DNA of 64,000 nt from Warburgia ugandensis (Eukaryota; Streptophyta; Magnoliopsida; Canellales; Canellaceae). This document shows, piece by piece, positions 47,005 to 57,018 of the stretch. Both the position numbers and the translations under genes were made by a program. The stretch lies in contig CP141126.1 of assembly GCA_035236585.1 (NCBI GenBank), forward strand, positions 7,267,001-7,331,000, given 5' to 3'. The notes below the pieces were generated by a model. The model saw only the letters and a list, made by a program, of their open reading frames with translations, did no database searches and had not been told where the DNA came from. Each line of letters opens with the position of its first letter. Within the stretch, counting starts at the first letter, position 1.

Positions 47005-48570
47005 GGAGAGAACTGTAGATGTGAGGGATAATGGAAAGAGCCTAAAGAGTTTAATTATATAAAGACTCAAGATGGAGAGGATCTTGGGATTCCTTCTTTC
47101 TTAATTTGTTAGACTTTGGGAGATTCTAGGACGTCTGGGGTGGAGATTTGTCAAAGAGGATGCTGGATCTAACCTGTGAAGGAAAGGTTGCCGGTCTGAT
47201 ACAAAGAAATAACTTCTTGTAAAAATGTAAGATAAAATTACGTTACTATAAACTAGGGCTTGAACGGCCACGATCATATATACACTACCTCACAGAAAAT
47301 TTCGAGGGTTTTAGACCGCAATACAAGGGGTTGGATTTTCAGAATCTTTCAGTTTTTCTAATGTAAGAAACTTTTAGGAGTCCTCGGACCTTTGGTAAAA
47401 CATGGGATCAAAGACTGAGGAGTGGAGCCCAGGATCTGGGTGATCGAGACCGTTGGTAAAGGAGGAAGTCACGTTAATTGGACAGGCACAAAAAATGTCA
47501 AACTCTAGTCCATTCGAACCGCAAAAGCAGTCAGGATCTGTGGGACTTCTTCAACCAACCATTTTGAACATAGGAAAGGTGGTGGTCAGAATCATCCAAC
47601 CGAGACGCTTTTTCGGACATGGTCTGTCTGAGACTGGATCATCAAATTAACGGCGGAGATCGTCCAACAAAGGTTCCCACATGTGATTCTCTTTTGATAA
47701 AGATCCACCCCTGGTTTTAGGGTTGAGCGAAAGACGCGGAGGAATCTGTTGCCGCGAAGACTCTGGATGGATATTCTTGTACGCGCTGACATATCGAGCT
47801 ATCGGACGAAACTGCCCCCGAACAGTTGAAGGTTTCTTTCTATTTATCTCCCAGGAAGATTGGTAGTTTCGTCATTTCAGTCGAGGCTACTTTCTGTTGA
47901 CAGTCTCCAAATTCGGCGTGTGGAGACGGAAAAACAGACGGAAAAATAATATCCGCACGCGTATTGTCTGTAAACTAGCTATTTTGGGAAATTTGGTTCC
48001 GAATTTGCACCGGATACTCTTTACATTTTCCAAACCTGCTGATGCGACCTACGAGATGATCTGAACTGTCTATTGGACAGGTCCCATCTTGGACTTCTAA
48101 TATCGAAGAAGATCCTAATCGTACAATCCTAACTTTTCGATTAAGTAAGATGGTCTTCGTCCTGATGGGCATTCAAGATTTACATTCATAGGTGGGGGCC
48201 GTTGCTGTGTGATTGCGGCATTTGATTATGGCCATTTTTAAGTGACAATAAAATTCTCAGTGGGTCTTATCATATTTTAGCTGTCACTTCGGTGAAGGGG
48301 CGAACCATCAAGGTCACACGTTATGGCAAGACTTCCCTCCAATTCAATTGTATATAGTTTGCTAATTTAGTTAATCAATTTAAATTATATATAATTTACC
48401 CCAAAAATCGGGTCAAACAGTGGGTTTGTCCAGTTTCGATGATTCCGATGAGTCCAGATTGATTGGGCTGGTGTTGGAGGTGACTTGCATAATTAATCAC
48501 AGAACATACCATTCTTTGCATATATTGATAATAACAAACACATTTTGAAGGTGACCAGGTCGTTGTGAAT
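47005..48570. other. Upstream region of the ammonium transporter and intergenic DNA
   Basis: No gene is recognised. 47203-47250 resembles the Au SINE middle in plus orientation (cttcttgtaaaaatgtaag, then ataaaattacg). 48285-48340 has a possible collapsed SINE. Neither is firm. Confidence 0.35.
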
Positions 48571-48738
48571 AAAAAGGGACAGTGTCAATGCACAAAGCTT
48601 CCGTTGATGTAGAGTTTGGGGAAAGGGTGGACTACAAAGGGTCTATAGTAAGCAGCATTACCTTGCATTTTTCAAGAGGCTGATTCCACGGCTTGACCTT
48701 AAAGTCATATGACAATAACTTTTACCGTTGCACCCCGA
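48571..48738 (-). mobile_element. Au-type SINE, copy 15, with 11-bp target duplication
   Basis: tcgttgtgaat occurs at 48560-48570 and 48739-48749. The B-box region is partly deleted and the head is shortened at gttgcacccc. Confidence 0.88.
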
Positions 48739-49082
48739 TCGTTGTGAATATAATAACAAAAACAAATGAAAGTAAAGGGAGAGAGAATGGAAGCTTAGTA
48801 GTTGATAATGACTGTCGTTTTAATAACATATTGTCACGATCCACAAATTTTGCTGAAGAAATTGGATATAACAAACTCTAAGGCCATTTGATATTCATAC
48901 AATTAAATGGTATCTAAAGTTCTAAGCGAGGATCCTTGTTGTCATTAGTGAAGGTCATAACTTATCGTCTTGAATATGCATTTTCAGTTCCATCTTAAAC
49001 GTTGATGACAAGGTACGTAAGATTCGTGGAGGACACGTTCTGATCTTAGATTCTAAGTTTCTGGTTCAATTCCTAGGAGAAT

Positions 49083-49244
49083 AGGGGCAGCTCCGGTGTA
49101 CAAAGCTCCTGTGTATGCAAGGTCCAGGAAAGGATGGATCACAAGGATTAATACTACACAGCTTTACTGCTGTTTCCATGCCTTAAACCCACTACCTTAA
49201 GGTCACACAATAACAACTCTATCATCGCACCAAAGATCCCCTTC
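49083..49244 (-). mobile_element. Au-type SINE, copy 16, internally deleted
   Basis: The tail is aggggcagctccggtg and the head region is accaaagatccccttc. About 20 bases are missing in the middle (agctttactgctgtttcc). Confidence 0.82.
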
Positions 49245-49563
49245 AATACACTGGTTAATTAATAGTCAATTTAAAAATTGATATGATATTCATATTTCCC
49301 TTGCTTTGTGGTGTCAATTGTTAACATTTTGGTTGGTTGGTGATAGCTTCAGTAGAACTGTTGGCTTGCATCACAGACTTAGTGGCAAAACATTGAAAAT
49401 TGTGTTAAATAGAGAGAAGTGTCATTGTTGAAACAAAGGAATGCAGACGTGATTCCTATTCAGAAAACAAAAACTGCATGAATCCTAGAAAGTGACCCGT
49501 AATGATTGGAGCGATGGAAATTTCCCTTTACGTGGGACGAAAAATATAACTTTTATCTGAGAT

Positions 49564-49706
49564 AAAAAAGGGCAGCTCAGTCTACACAACAAGGGTAATA
49601 ATATGCAACTTTATCTTATATTTTGTAAAACGTTATTTTCACGTCTTGAACTCATGATCTTAAAGTTACACGACGACAATTTTACCATTGCGCCAAGCTC
49701 TCCCCT
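49564..49706 (-). mobile_element. Au-type SINE, copy 17, internally deleted, with 17-bp diverged target duplication
   Basis: The flanks 49547-49563 and 49707-49723 (taactt..tatc..agat) match at 14 of 17 bases. Roughly 40 bases of the tail-proximal segment are missing. Confidence 0.85.
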
Positions 49707-49723
49707 TAACTTCTATCAAAGAT

Positions 49724-50169
49724 GGCACAGCAATGAAGTCCTACAGATGTAGTCAAAATCATGAACACTTCACGTAATGCACAGGAACTTCCGAGTGTTC
49801 CAGTGAGAAGCCTCCTCAAGTATAATTAAATGAAGTCCAATTGAAGGTGGGAAACGCTGTGATTTGATTTAGTATACAGTGCAATTGTAGACCATCTTAC
49901 CAACCCAAACTATTCAATCAATAACTTTGCGTCACTGTAATCATCCAAGAATCAGGTTCTTACCTCTCACGTTAACTTCCTTAGAATGAGAGTTGGGTAT
50001 ATGTGTCTGACTTAATAAATTGACTCCCGTGAGCTCTGTTAACTTTTGGCATAGCTATGGAAGTACGTACATTTCTTTTCACCATCAATAACAGGCTTCT
50101 AGTTCCCCATTAGCAGTTCCTTTCAAGCTACCGAGGATTTGCCTTTCATCAAGATAACCAAAGTTAGCG
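49724..50169. other. Intergenic, nothing recognised
   Basis: No supported feature. Confidence 0.3.
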
Positions 50170-50313
50170 GGGAGCCTTGGTGCAAAGGTAGAGTCATTGT
50201 CGTGTGATCTTGAGGTCACAGATTCAAGGTGTGGAAACAGCCTCTTGCAAAATGTAAGGTAAGGCTGTATACCATTGACCATTATGGTCTACCCCTTTCC
50301 AAGCTGCCCTTTA
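50170..50313 (+). mobile_element. Au-type SINE, copy 18, internally deleted near the tail
   Basis: The head ggggagccttggtgcaaagg and B box gaggtcacagattcaagg are clear. It jumps from ctacccctttcc to aagctgccctt, losing about 35 bases. Confidence 0.85.
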
Positions 50314-50651
50314 ATTCACTCCTTCTAGAGCTTTCCCCTGCTCTTTCCTTGTGACAATACCAACCAGATTCCGCGGTCACTGCGTAAGAGAGGCTGCAAA
50401 GATTAACTCCGAGCACGGAGAGCCTGTGAAACGGAACCTTTATCTTATTCCCATGCTTTCATCCCGTTCACCACGCCATGGTCGAAGAAACGTGACCATC
50501 CGTATGGTTGGTCCCAGTGAAACTGCTGTAATAGCTGATTTAATCCTGCTCTTCGGCTGCCAGGGATGACTGTCAACAGAAAAAGACAGAAATCACTAAT
50601 CAAAGTAGACTAAGTTAGTCAGATGGTCAGGATCAACAAATATCTGTTTAT
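50314..50651. other. Intergenic, nothing recognised
   Basis: No supported feature. Confidence 0.3.
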
Positions 50652-50714
50652 ATGGTCCGCCCTTTCTCCAGACTCTGCATAGACAGGAGTTTCGTGCACC
50701 GACACTACCCTTTA
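50652..50714 (+). mobile_element. Au-type SINE, copy 19, tail only
   Basis: Only the last 60 bases, atggtccgccctttctccag through gtgcaccgacactaccctt. Confidence 0.7.
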
Positions 50715-50948
50715 AATTTTGTAATCTGGACAAATGGTCCAAATCCCCCAGCCAAGGGTTTTCTTGTATTTAAGGCTAAGAAAAGAAAAAAGTTACTAGA
50801 TGGTCCAGCAGATAACTTTCTTCGAAAGGAGAACAAGACTAAAAGTGTGAGACTTGGACAAACCGAGCTAATTTTACCGGCCACAAATGAGACGTGTATA
50901 TAATATTTGTTTGAACTTTCCACAAAACTTTATGCTGAAGTGCAACCT

Positions 50949-51056
50949 AAAAAGGCAGTACAGTGCACGAAACTCTTGCCTATTCGAGAACATAAATTAC
51001 AAGGCTTTAACTTACATTTTACAAGAAATTATTTTCATGTCTTGAATTCGCTGACT
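50949..51056 (-). mobile_element. Au-type SINE, copy 20, decayed fragment
   Basis: The tail aaaaggcagtacagtgcacg and middle acttacattttacaag are recognisable. The head after the B box is lost. Confidence 0.65.
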
Positions 51057-51610
51057 CTTTTTTATTAAGCACAACCTACATCGCACATAAAAATAAATAA
51101 ATAAATAACTTCGGCTAGAAGTTTGAGTCATTGCCTTTTACGATGATTTAAAATATCTAGGGCCTAAAAGCAAGTGACAGTGACAGGACTTTTCCCCTAC
51201 TGAAGACGCACGTCTCAAAATTTCAAAATAATGATGCAGGACTGTAGTTGTACACGACTAGCAAAAACTCATCCTAGAGATATCCAGATCACGCATTTAT
51301 CTGTAGTTGTTCACGACTCATTTTCGCTGGTGTTAAGCCTTCTTAGAAGATTTGTACATCACAAATTAAGGGAAGAACAGCATGGTGCAAAAGCAAAAGC
51401 TGCTTAGAGAAGTTAAAAGAGGAGGAAACTGCCAGAGGAAGAAAAAGCTCTCTCTAGCCTTTCACTTCTCACCCATTTCAGCCATCCAAATTTCTAAGCT
51501 AACCACCAACTTGCTTTCGATTCTTCCATGGCCTCACCTCTTTAGAGTTAAATATTCAGGCACCCCAAAATCCTGTACTCAGGAGGGAGAGAAACAGTAA
51601 GCAAGCACAA
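51057..51610. other. Intergenic; right end is probably the former 5' leader of the aldolase locus
   Basis: No gene. The last bases before the solo LTR (gcaagcacaa) join to caaggaccctattctccc after it. Confidence 0.4.
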
Positions 51611-52141
51611 TGTCACGGACTTGCACTGCAAGGCCCGTGACCAAGGCTTGCAGCCTCTAAAGAAGGCTTACTTCGGACATAGACCTGACCTTAGGGACTC
51701 AGGCTTGCTTTTAAATGTCCATGGAACTTTGGCCTGAATCTAGAAGGCCCGGTTTCTGGAAGTCTCTTTAAATATGTAGAAAGGTAGAGGGTTAGAGAAG
51801 TGTGTAGAGTTCTCTAGAGAGAGTTCTAAAGTAGTCCATAACCGTTGGATTGTAGACATTTGGAATAATCTGGACCATCCATTGAGGAGGTGGATGAGGG
51901 AGAGCAAGTATAAATAGGTGTAAGCTCCTCACTTGTAATCAGCTCAGAGTTCAGTTAAAGTGAATACATTAAGGGAGTTCCTTTCTGAGTTCTCTTGAGT
52001 TCCTCTCATTGCTTGAGTGGGTGAGTGAGTGTAACCCTAGCAAGTGAGAGTTTGGGGTTAAAGGCTGACTTGTGCCCGGGAATAGGAGTTATGCACAAGT
52101 GCCGTACGGGTTTAGCATAGGTGAAAGTGCAACCCGTGACA
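51611..52141. mobile_element. Solo LTR (531 bp) in the former 5' leader of the aldolase pseudogene
   Basis: Begins TGTCACGG and ends CCGTGACA, an eight-base terminal inverted repeat with TG...CA. It is flanked by acaa on both sides (51607-51610 and 52142-52145). A TATA-like gtataaataggtg lies at about 51919-51931. It contains no coding sequence. Superfamily unassigned. A TRIM or the LTR of an unseen element is possible. Confidence 0.72.
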
Positions 52142-55096
52142 ACAAGGACCCTATTCTCCCTATCCAGTTGCTTCAGCTACTCTCCTAAAATCCTCTTTCC
52201 TTCCCAAGAAGTCAGAATGGTTTGACGGCCAATCACTGCGTGCAACCTCCCTTCTCAGCCCACCACTGTTGCCTTCGCTTCCCGTGCAAGCGCCTACTCC
52301 GATGAGGTTGTTAATACTGCCTTGCGTATCTCACTTGCTCCCCTCTCTAAATACATTGCCATCTGTAGCAACTGAAAATGTAACTTCTTCGAGTTTGGTT
52401 TGCTTTTCAGTACATGTATAGTGAATTCTATTTAAACTGCACCAAATGAATATATTTGATTGCGAACGCTGAAGACCAAGTAGTTTTGCTACTTGTAGCC
52501 AAACTTAACCACTGTTTGCATGGAATTAGGAAATTTAACTCCCTACTCGTCTGCTTCAATTGACCACATAGCTCAACTGCCAGGCTCTGCTGGGAAACTC
52601 AGGTGACATTTAAGTGTCATAGGCAGCTCTATGAATCAACCGACCCACGAAGTTTAGCTAGCTAACATCATCTTTTGAAAGTGATAAATAGTAGAAATAA
52701 GAGTCTAAATGGCGCTTTTATGCCATCAGCTGAAAGTACCACCAGGTCCCAACATTAAGTGATACAACCAGGTCTGATGATCCTCATTTTGTTGGCTATA
52801 TAGCTCAAATTTATACACCTCAGAATCAGGAAACCAAGTTTGTCCAGTGGAACAGATTTTTCGGGCATGGCCTAACTAAAACAGGTACAAACTGGGCGCC
52901 AACATTATGAGCCCCCGCGTTGTTATGTGAAGAGCTACTAGAAACCTAGAGGCTCCCTTTATTTCAAAAAGTAGAAAAGGGATAGATTTGACAGACGAAC
53001 TAGGTGTAGCTCATCCGGCAGCCAATATTTTGCAGCTGTAATTCCACGGAGTAACCGGAGACCTTCCAAAACGAAACCATATTTGTTCAACTAGATCAGA
53101 ATCATTCTCAATGAATGCATGAGAGGTGATCCAATTTTTTTTATTGGGTTGGAATAGAGATCAAATATCTTGAGCTACCAATCTGGCAAAACAACTCAAA
53201 AGATAAAGAAGTATCGTTAATTTCTTCATGCTCGTTCCAAGTACCATTTTTACAAATAAAAATCTCCTTTCTTACATTTACAAGTTCGAATGGGACAATT
53301 ACTTAGAAGCAGATCTTGTGCAGCAGCCCTTCCTATCTAATAGAAAAAGATCCTATGATACTAAACCAATCTTAATTGGGATTGCAATCCCAAGTTTGTT
53401 TACGAAGAGTTGATCTAATTATATTAGTGTCTAGAATTGGTTTCTTCTGCATAATACTAATAGATAAGGCCTCATTGGTAAGTGTTATAAAATCTCGTGC
53501 ATTGGAACAGATGGTTATTAACCCAAATCTGTTAGTATAGAACATTTTCTTTTCTAAGTGAAATCCCCAGTATATGAAAAAATGAAAAAGTACATATCAA
53601 AAGCATCAAATGAGGCCTTAAAATATGCCACAGCAAAACTACTTTATGATTGATAATTTGCCACGATGAGTTGATATTGGGAACCCTCCACATCCCTAGC
53701 CTTTATTCTTTACGCTTGATGAGGTTCAAATTGTCTCTGTTTCTAGTACCCTTCATCACAGAAAATGCATAAGAAAGATTAGGAATTTCCAGAAGCTTTC
53801 ACCTTTACATGTGTTTTCAATTCCAAAAAGAAATCTATCCTTTGTAGTACCATATGCTAGTCTCAAGAGCTTAGCACTAACAACCAGCAATGCGTATGCA
53901 GTGCTGTAGTACAACAAAAGGGTCACCGTATAATGTCTCTGATTATCATCTTTTTCATCATTTACTGATTTTATAACATAGTTCTTGTTGGATTCTGCAA
54001 GAAAAGCATCACATCACCAGGCACAGATGCATTGCCCATGGACGAGTCCCAAGCCACCTGCGGGAAGCGATTGGCATCAACTGGCCTGGAAAACACAGAG
54101 GATAACCGACACAAGTACGGAACCCTCCTTGCATCTGGCCCGGGCTTGGGTTTATGTCTCCGGAGCCATCCTTTTTGAGGAAACACTTTACCAGTACTAC
54201 TGTTAATGGGAAGAAAATGGTTGACGTTCTTGGCAATCAAAGTATTACACCTGGCATTAAGGTCGATAAGGTAAGCAATTTTCTCCATACGGGTCAGTGG
54301 AAGTAGCTTTCTATGACATTCCAGAGTCACAAAATCATGACTCGGTACTAAATGAACACGGATTAAACATTATGGACACTTGCAGATACACGTTATTACG
54401 ATGCTCCATGATGCAGTATCATATGGTCGGACCAACTAATGCATCTCACTAAAATCCACCAGCTTAAAATATGTGAGCGTGTCTATACACATGCAGGTGC
54501 AAATTCATGGAGATAAGGAGACATGCCATGCCTCTTATTTGACAAAATTGTTTGTTGATTTTCAGGGCCTCGTGCCCCTTGCTGGGTCGAATGATGAATC
54601 ACGGTGCCAAGGACTGGATGGCCTGGCATCACGGTGTGCGGCTTACTATCAGCAAGGCGCACGTTTTGCTAAATGGTGAAGTGAATCTACAAGCCCAAGG
54701 GAGTAGTCTACTTTTCTTACTTAAAACTATACTTTGCTATTTGATGTCCCAGGCGTACAGTTGTCTGTATCCCGAATGGTCCATCAGCTCTTGCTGTCAA
54801 AGAAGCTGCTTGGGGCTTGGCCCGATATGCTGCAATCGCACAAGTAATCTGAATATTCTTTGCACCTGATTTAGCTTCGCAGTACATGATAAGAGAGCTG
54901 AACTAGGAGAGACCACAGTGATGCAGAGACTAAAAAAAACACATCTACCATCTTCATTTTTAAGTTTCCCGCTTTGGGGGAAACCAGAAATGGTCTCCTC
55001 CCTTTGCCTTTTCATTTAAAAGTTGACCGACTTTGCAATTATGCAGTCAGCGTAGTACTAATCGGAAGCGCTGGTTGGAACACGACATCCATAAGT

Positions 55097-55279
55097 AAAA
55101 AGGGCAACCCCAGTGCACAAAGCTCCCGCCTATGCAGGGTTCAAGGAAGAGGCAGACTACAAGGGTCTATAGTACGCAGCCTTGCTTTATATTTTTGCAA
55201 GAGGCTGTTTCCATGCCTTTAACCTATGACCTCAAGGTCACACAACAATAACTTTACCCTTGCACCAGGGCTCCCCTTC
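55097..55279 (-). mobile_element. Au-type SINE, copy 21, in an intron of the aldolase pseudogene
   Basis: Full length. The flanks 55079-55096 and 55280-55297 match at 15 of 18 bases, and all three differences are transitions. Confidence 0.92.
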
Positions 55280-55381
55280 AACATAATATCCATAAGTTAC
55301 ACCAACAAATGGGTGGAACTAAAGTGCAGGAGTAAGTCAATATGAGTACACTGCATTTCTACAAAAGTTTAATTTATGATT

Positions 55382-55545
55382 AAAAGGGCAGCTCTGGTGT
55401 GGGGTCCAGAGAAGGGGCGGACCACAAGGGCCTATAGTACGGAGCCTTACCTTGTATTTTTGCAAAAAGCTGTTTCCACGCCTTGAACCCGTGACCTCAA
55501 GGTCACATGACGACAACTTTTACCATTGCGCCAAGGCTCCCCTTC
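55382..55545 (-). mobile_element. Au-type SINE, copy 22, perfect 18-bp target duplication
   Basis: aaagtttaatttatgatt occurs at 55364-55381 and 55546-55563. The copy lacks about 22 bases of the tail segment (gtgcacgaagctcc-like part) but is otherwise close to the family sequence. Confidence 0.95.
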
Positions 55546-55636
55546 AAAGTTTAATTTATGATTCAATAGAAATATTGTTTTCTGAGTCCAAGCAATGCAT
55601 AAACCATGCTAAAAACTCAGACATAGAATCAGGAAA

Positions 55637-55779
55637 AGAAAAGGGCAGCCCGGTGCACAAAGCTCCCATGTATATGGGGTCCAGGGAAGGGGCAGACCAC
55701 AAAGGACCTATAGTCCGCAACCTTACCTAGCATTTTGCAAGAGGCTGTTTCCATGCCTTGAACCCATGACCTCCAGGTC
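55637..55779 (-). mobile_element. Au-type SINE, copy 23, 5'-truncated with 16-bp target duplication
   Basis: acatagaatcaggaaa (55621-55636) and acatagaattaggaaa (55780-55795) flank it with one mismatch. The tRNA-like head beyond the B box is absent, yet the duplication abuts the truncation point. Confidence 0.92.
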
Positions 55780-57018
55780 ACATAGAATTAGGAAATGAGT
55801 TCTAATCTGATACAGCAAAATAAACAAGTCATGAATACAAAATTCTGTGAATAACTAAAATTTGTTGAAAATCATGGACATTTTATCCCATTTTAAACTT
55901 CAAACATCCTGTTCAATTCTAAATCTGCCAAGTGTTTTAAAACAAAATTCAGATGTTTTGAATTAAACATGGATTCATGAAACAATTGTCAATTTCCCAT
56001 ACATGTAAATCTTACAAAAATTTGAGACTCTATATTATAGTGAGAACAGAACCACAATTTACCTAGTGAAGACATGAACTTGGCTATTGTCCTCCGCTTC
56101 TTATTATGGTTTACTTCAGAAGATTAAACCATAGAGATTAAATATATTTGCTCTCCAACTCATCCTTGAAATCTTCAAGCATTTGACTCACTAAATTATT
56201 CCAAGTCAAAACCTGGTAGATATGGAAGGTAATAATAATATAACCAAATTTAGAGGAGACCAACTCTAATCTAGAACTGACCTCACTGGATCAAGTCATG
56301 CATGCACACAGACGTCATCATGTAAGAGCAAGCAGTAGCCAGATTCAGGAATTTTCATGTTATTGCAGGACAATGGTTTGGTTCCCATTGTTGAGCCTGA
56401 GATATTGCTGGATGGAGATCATGGGATAGATAGGCCCTTCGACGTTGCCCAGAAAGTTTGGGCAGAGGTCTTCTTCTATTTGGCTGAGAATAATGTCCTG
56501 TATGAAGGGATCCTACTCAAACCAAGTATGGTCACCCCAGGTGCTGAGTGCAAGGAAAAAGCCACACAGGAGCAAGTTGCTGAATACAGTCTCAAACTCC
56601 TAGACAGAAGAATCCCACCTGCTGTTCCTGGATCATGGTAAACTCACCAGACAATTCAGACTTTCATGCAGATCCATGTATTCTTCTCAAAGCTTAGAGA
56701 TGAAAGTGAGTTGTGAAATCTGATTTTTGTTTCTGAAAACAGTCTCTGTGGTGGCCAATCTGAAGGGGAGGCAACCTTGAACTTGAATGTCATGAACCAA
56801 GGGGCAACCAGTGGCACGTCTCTTTTTCATATGCTAGAGTGCTGCCGAACACATGCCTAAAGACATGGGGAGGAAATCCAGAAAATGTGAAAGCTGCTCA
56901 AGAAGCACTTCCTGCGAGGGCAAAGGCTAACTCACTTGCTTGACTTGGGAAATTACACAGGTGAAGGCAAGTCTGAGTCGTCCAAGAAGGGAGTGTTCAT
57001 GAAGGGCTACATGTATTA

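Larger units (their letters stand above)
52167..57018 (+). pseudogene. FBA: Plastid-type class I fructose-bisphosphate aldolase pseudogene, intron-containing
   Basis: Relic of the chloroplast aldolase of the Calvin cycle. It keeps its exon layout: transit-peptide exon 52167-52322 (ASATLLKSSFLPKKSEW; then SAYSDEVVNTA in another frame); 54002-54270 (MDESQATCGKRLAS; AILFEETLYQ); 54566-54675 ([18 protein letters not shown]); 54753-54843 (NGPSALAVKEAAWGLARYAA); 56369-56637 (NGLVPIVEPEILLDGDHGID; EGILLKPSMVTPG with the Schiff-base lysine); 56743-57018 ([14 protein letters not shown]; ending KGYMY). The expected start codon is GTT at 52167-52169. Frameshifts lie in the first exon, near 54150 and 54200, near 56630 and in the last exon, which also has an in-frame stop. 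Introns show it arose by DNA duplication, not retroposition. Confidence 0.92.

Noticed and set aside
48278..48345. Possible collapsed Au SINE (gaaggggcgaacc next to aaggtcacac)
   Set aside because: Only two short family-like strings with most of the element missing.
53971..54330. 119-codon minus-strand frame
   Set aside because: Antisense to the second exon of the aldolase pseudogene.
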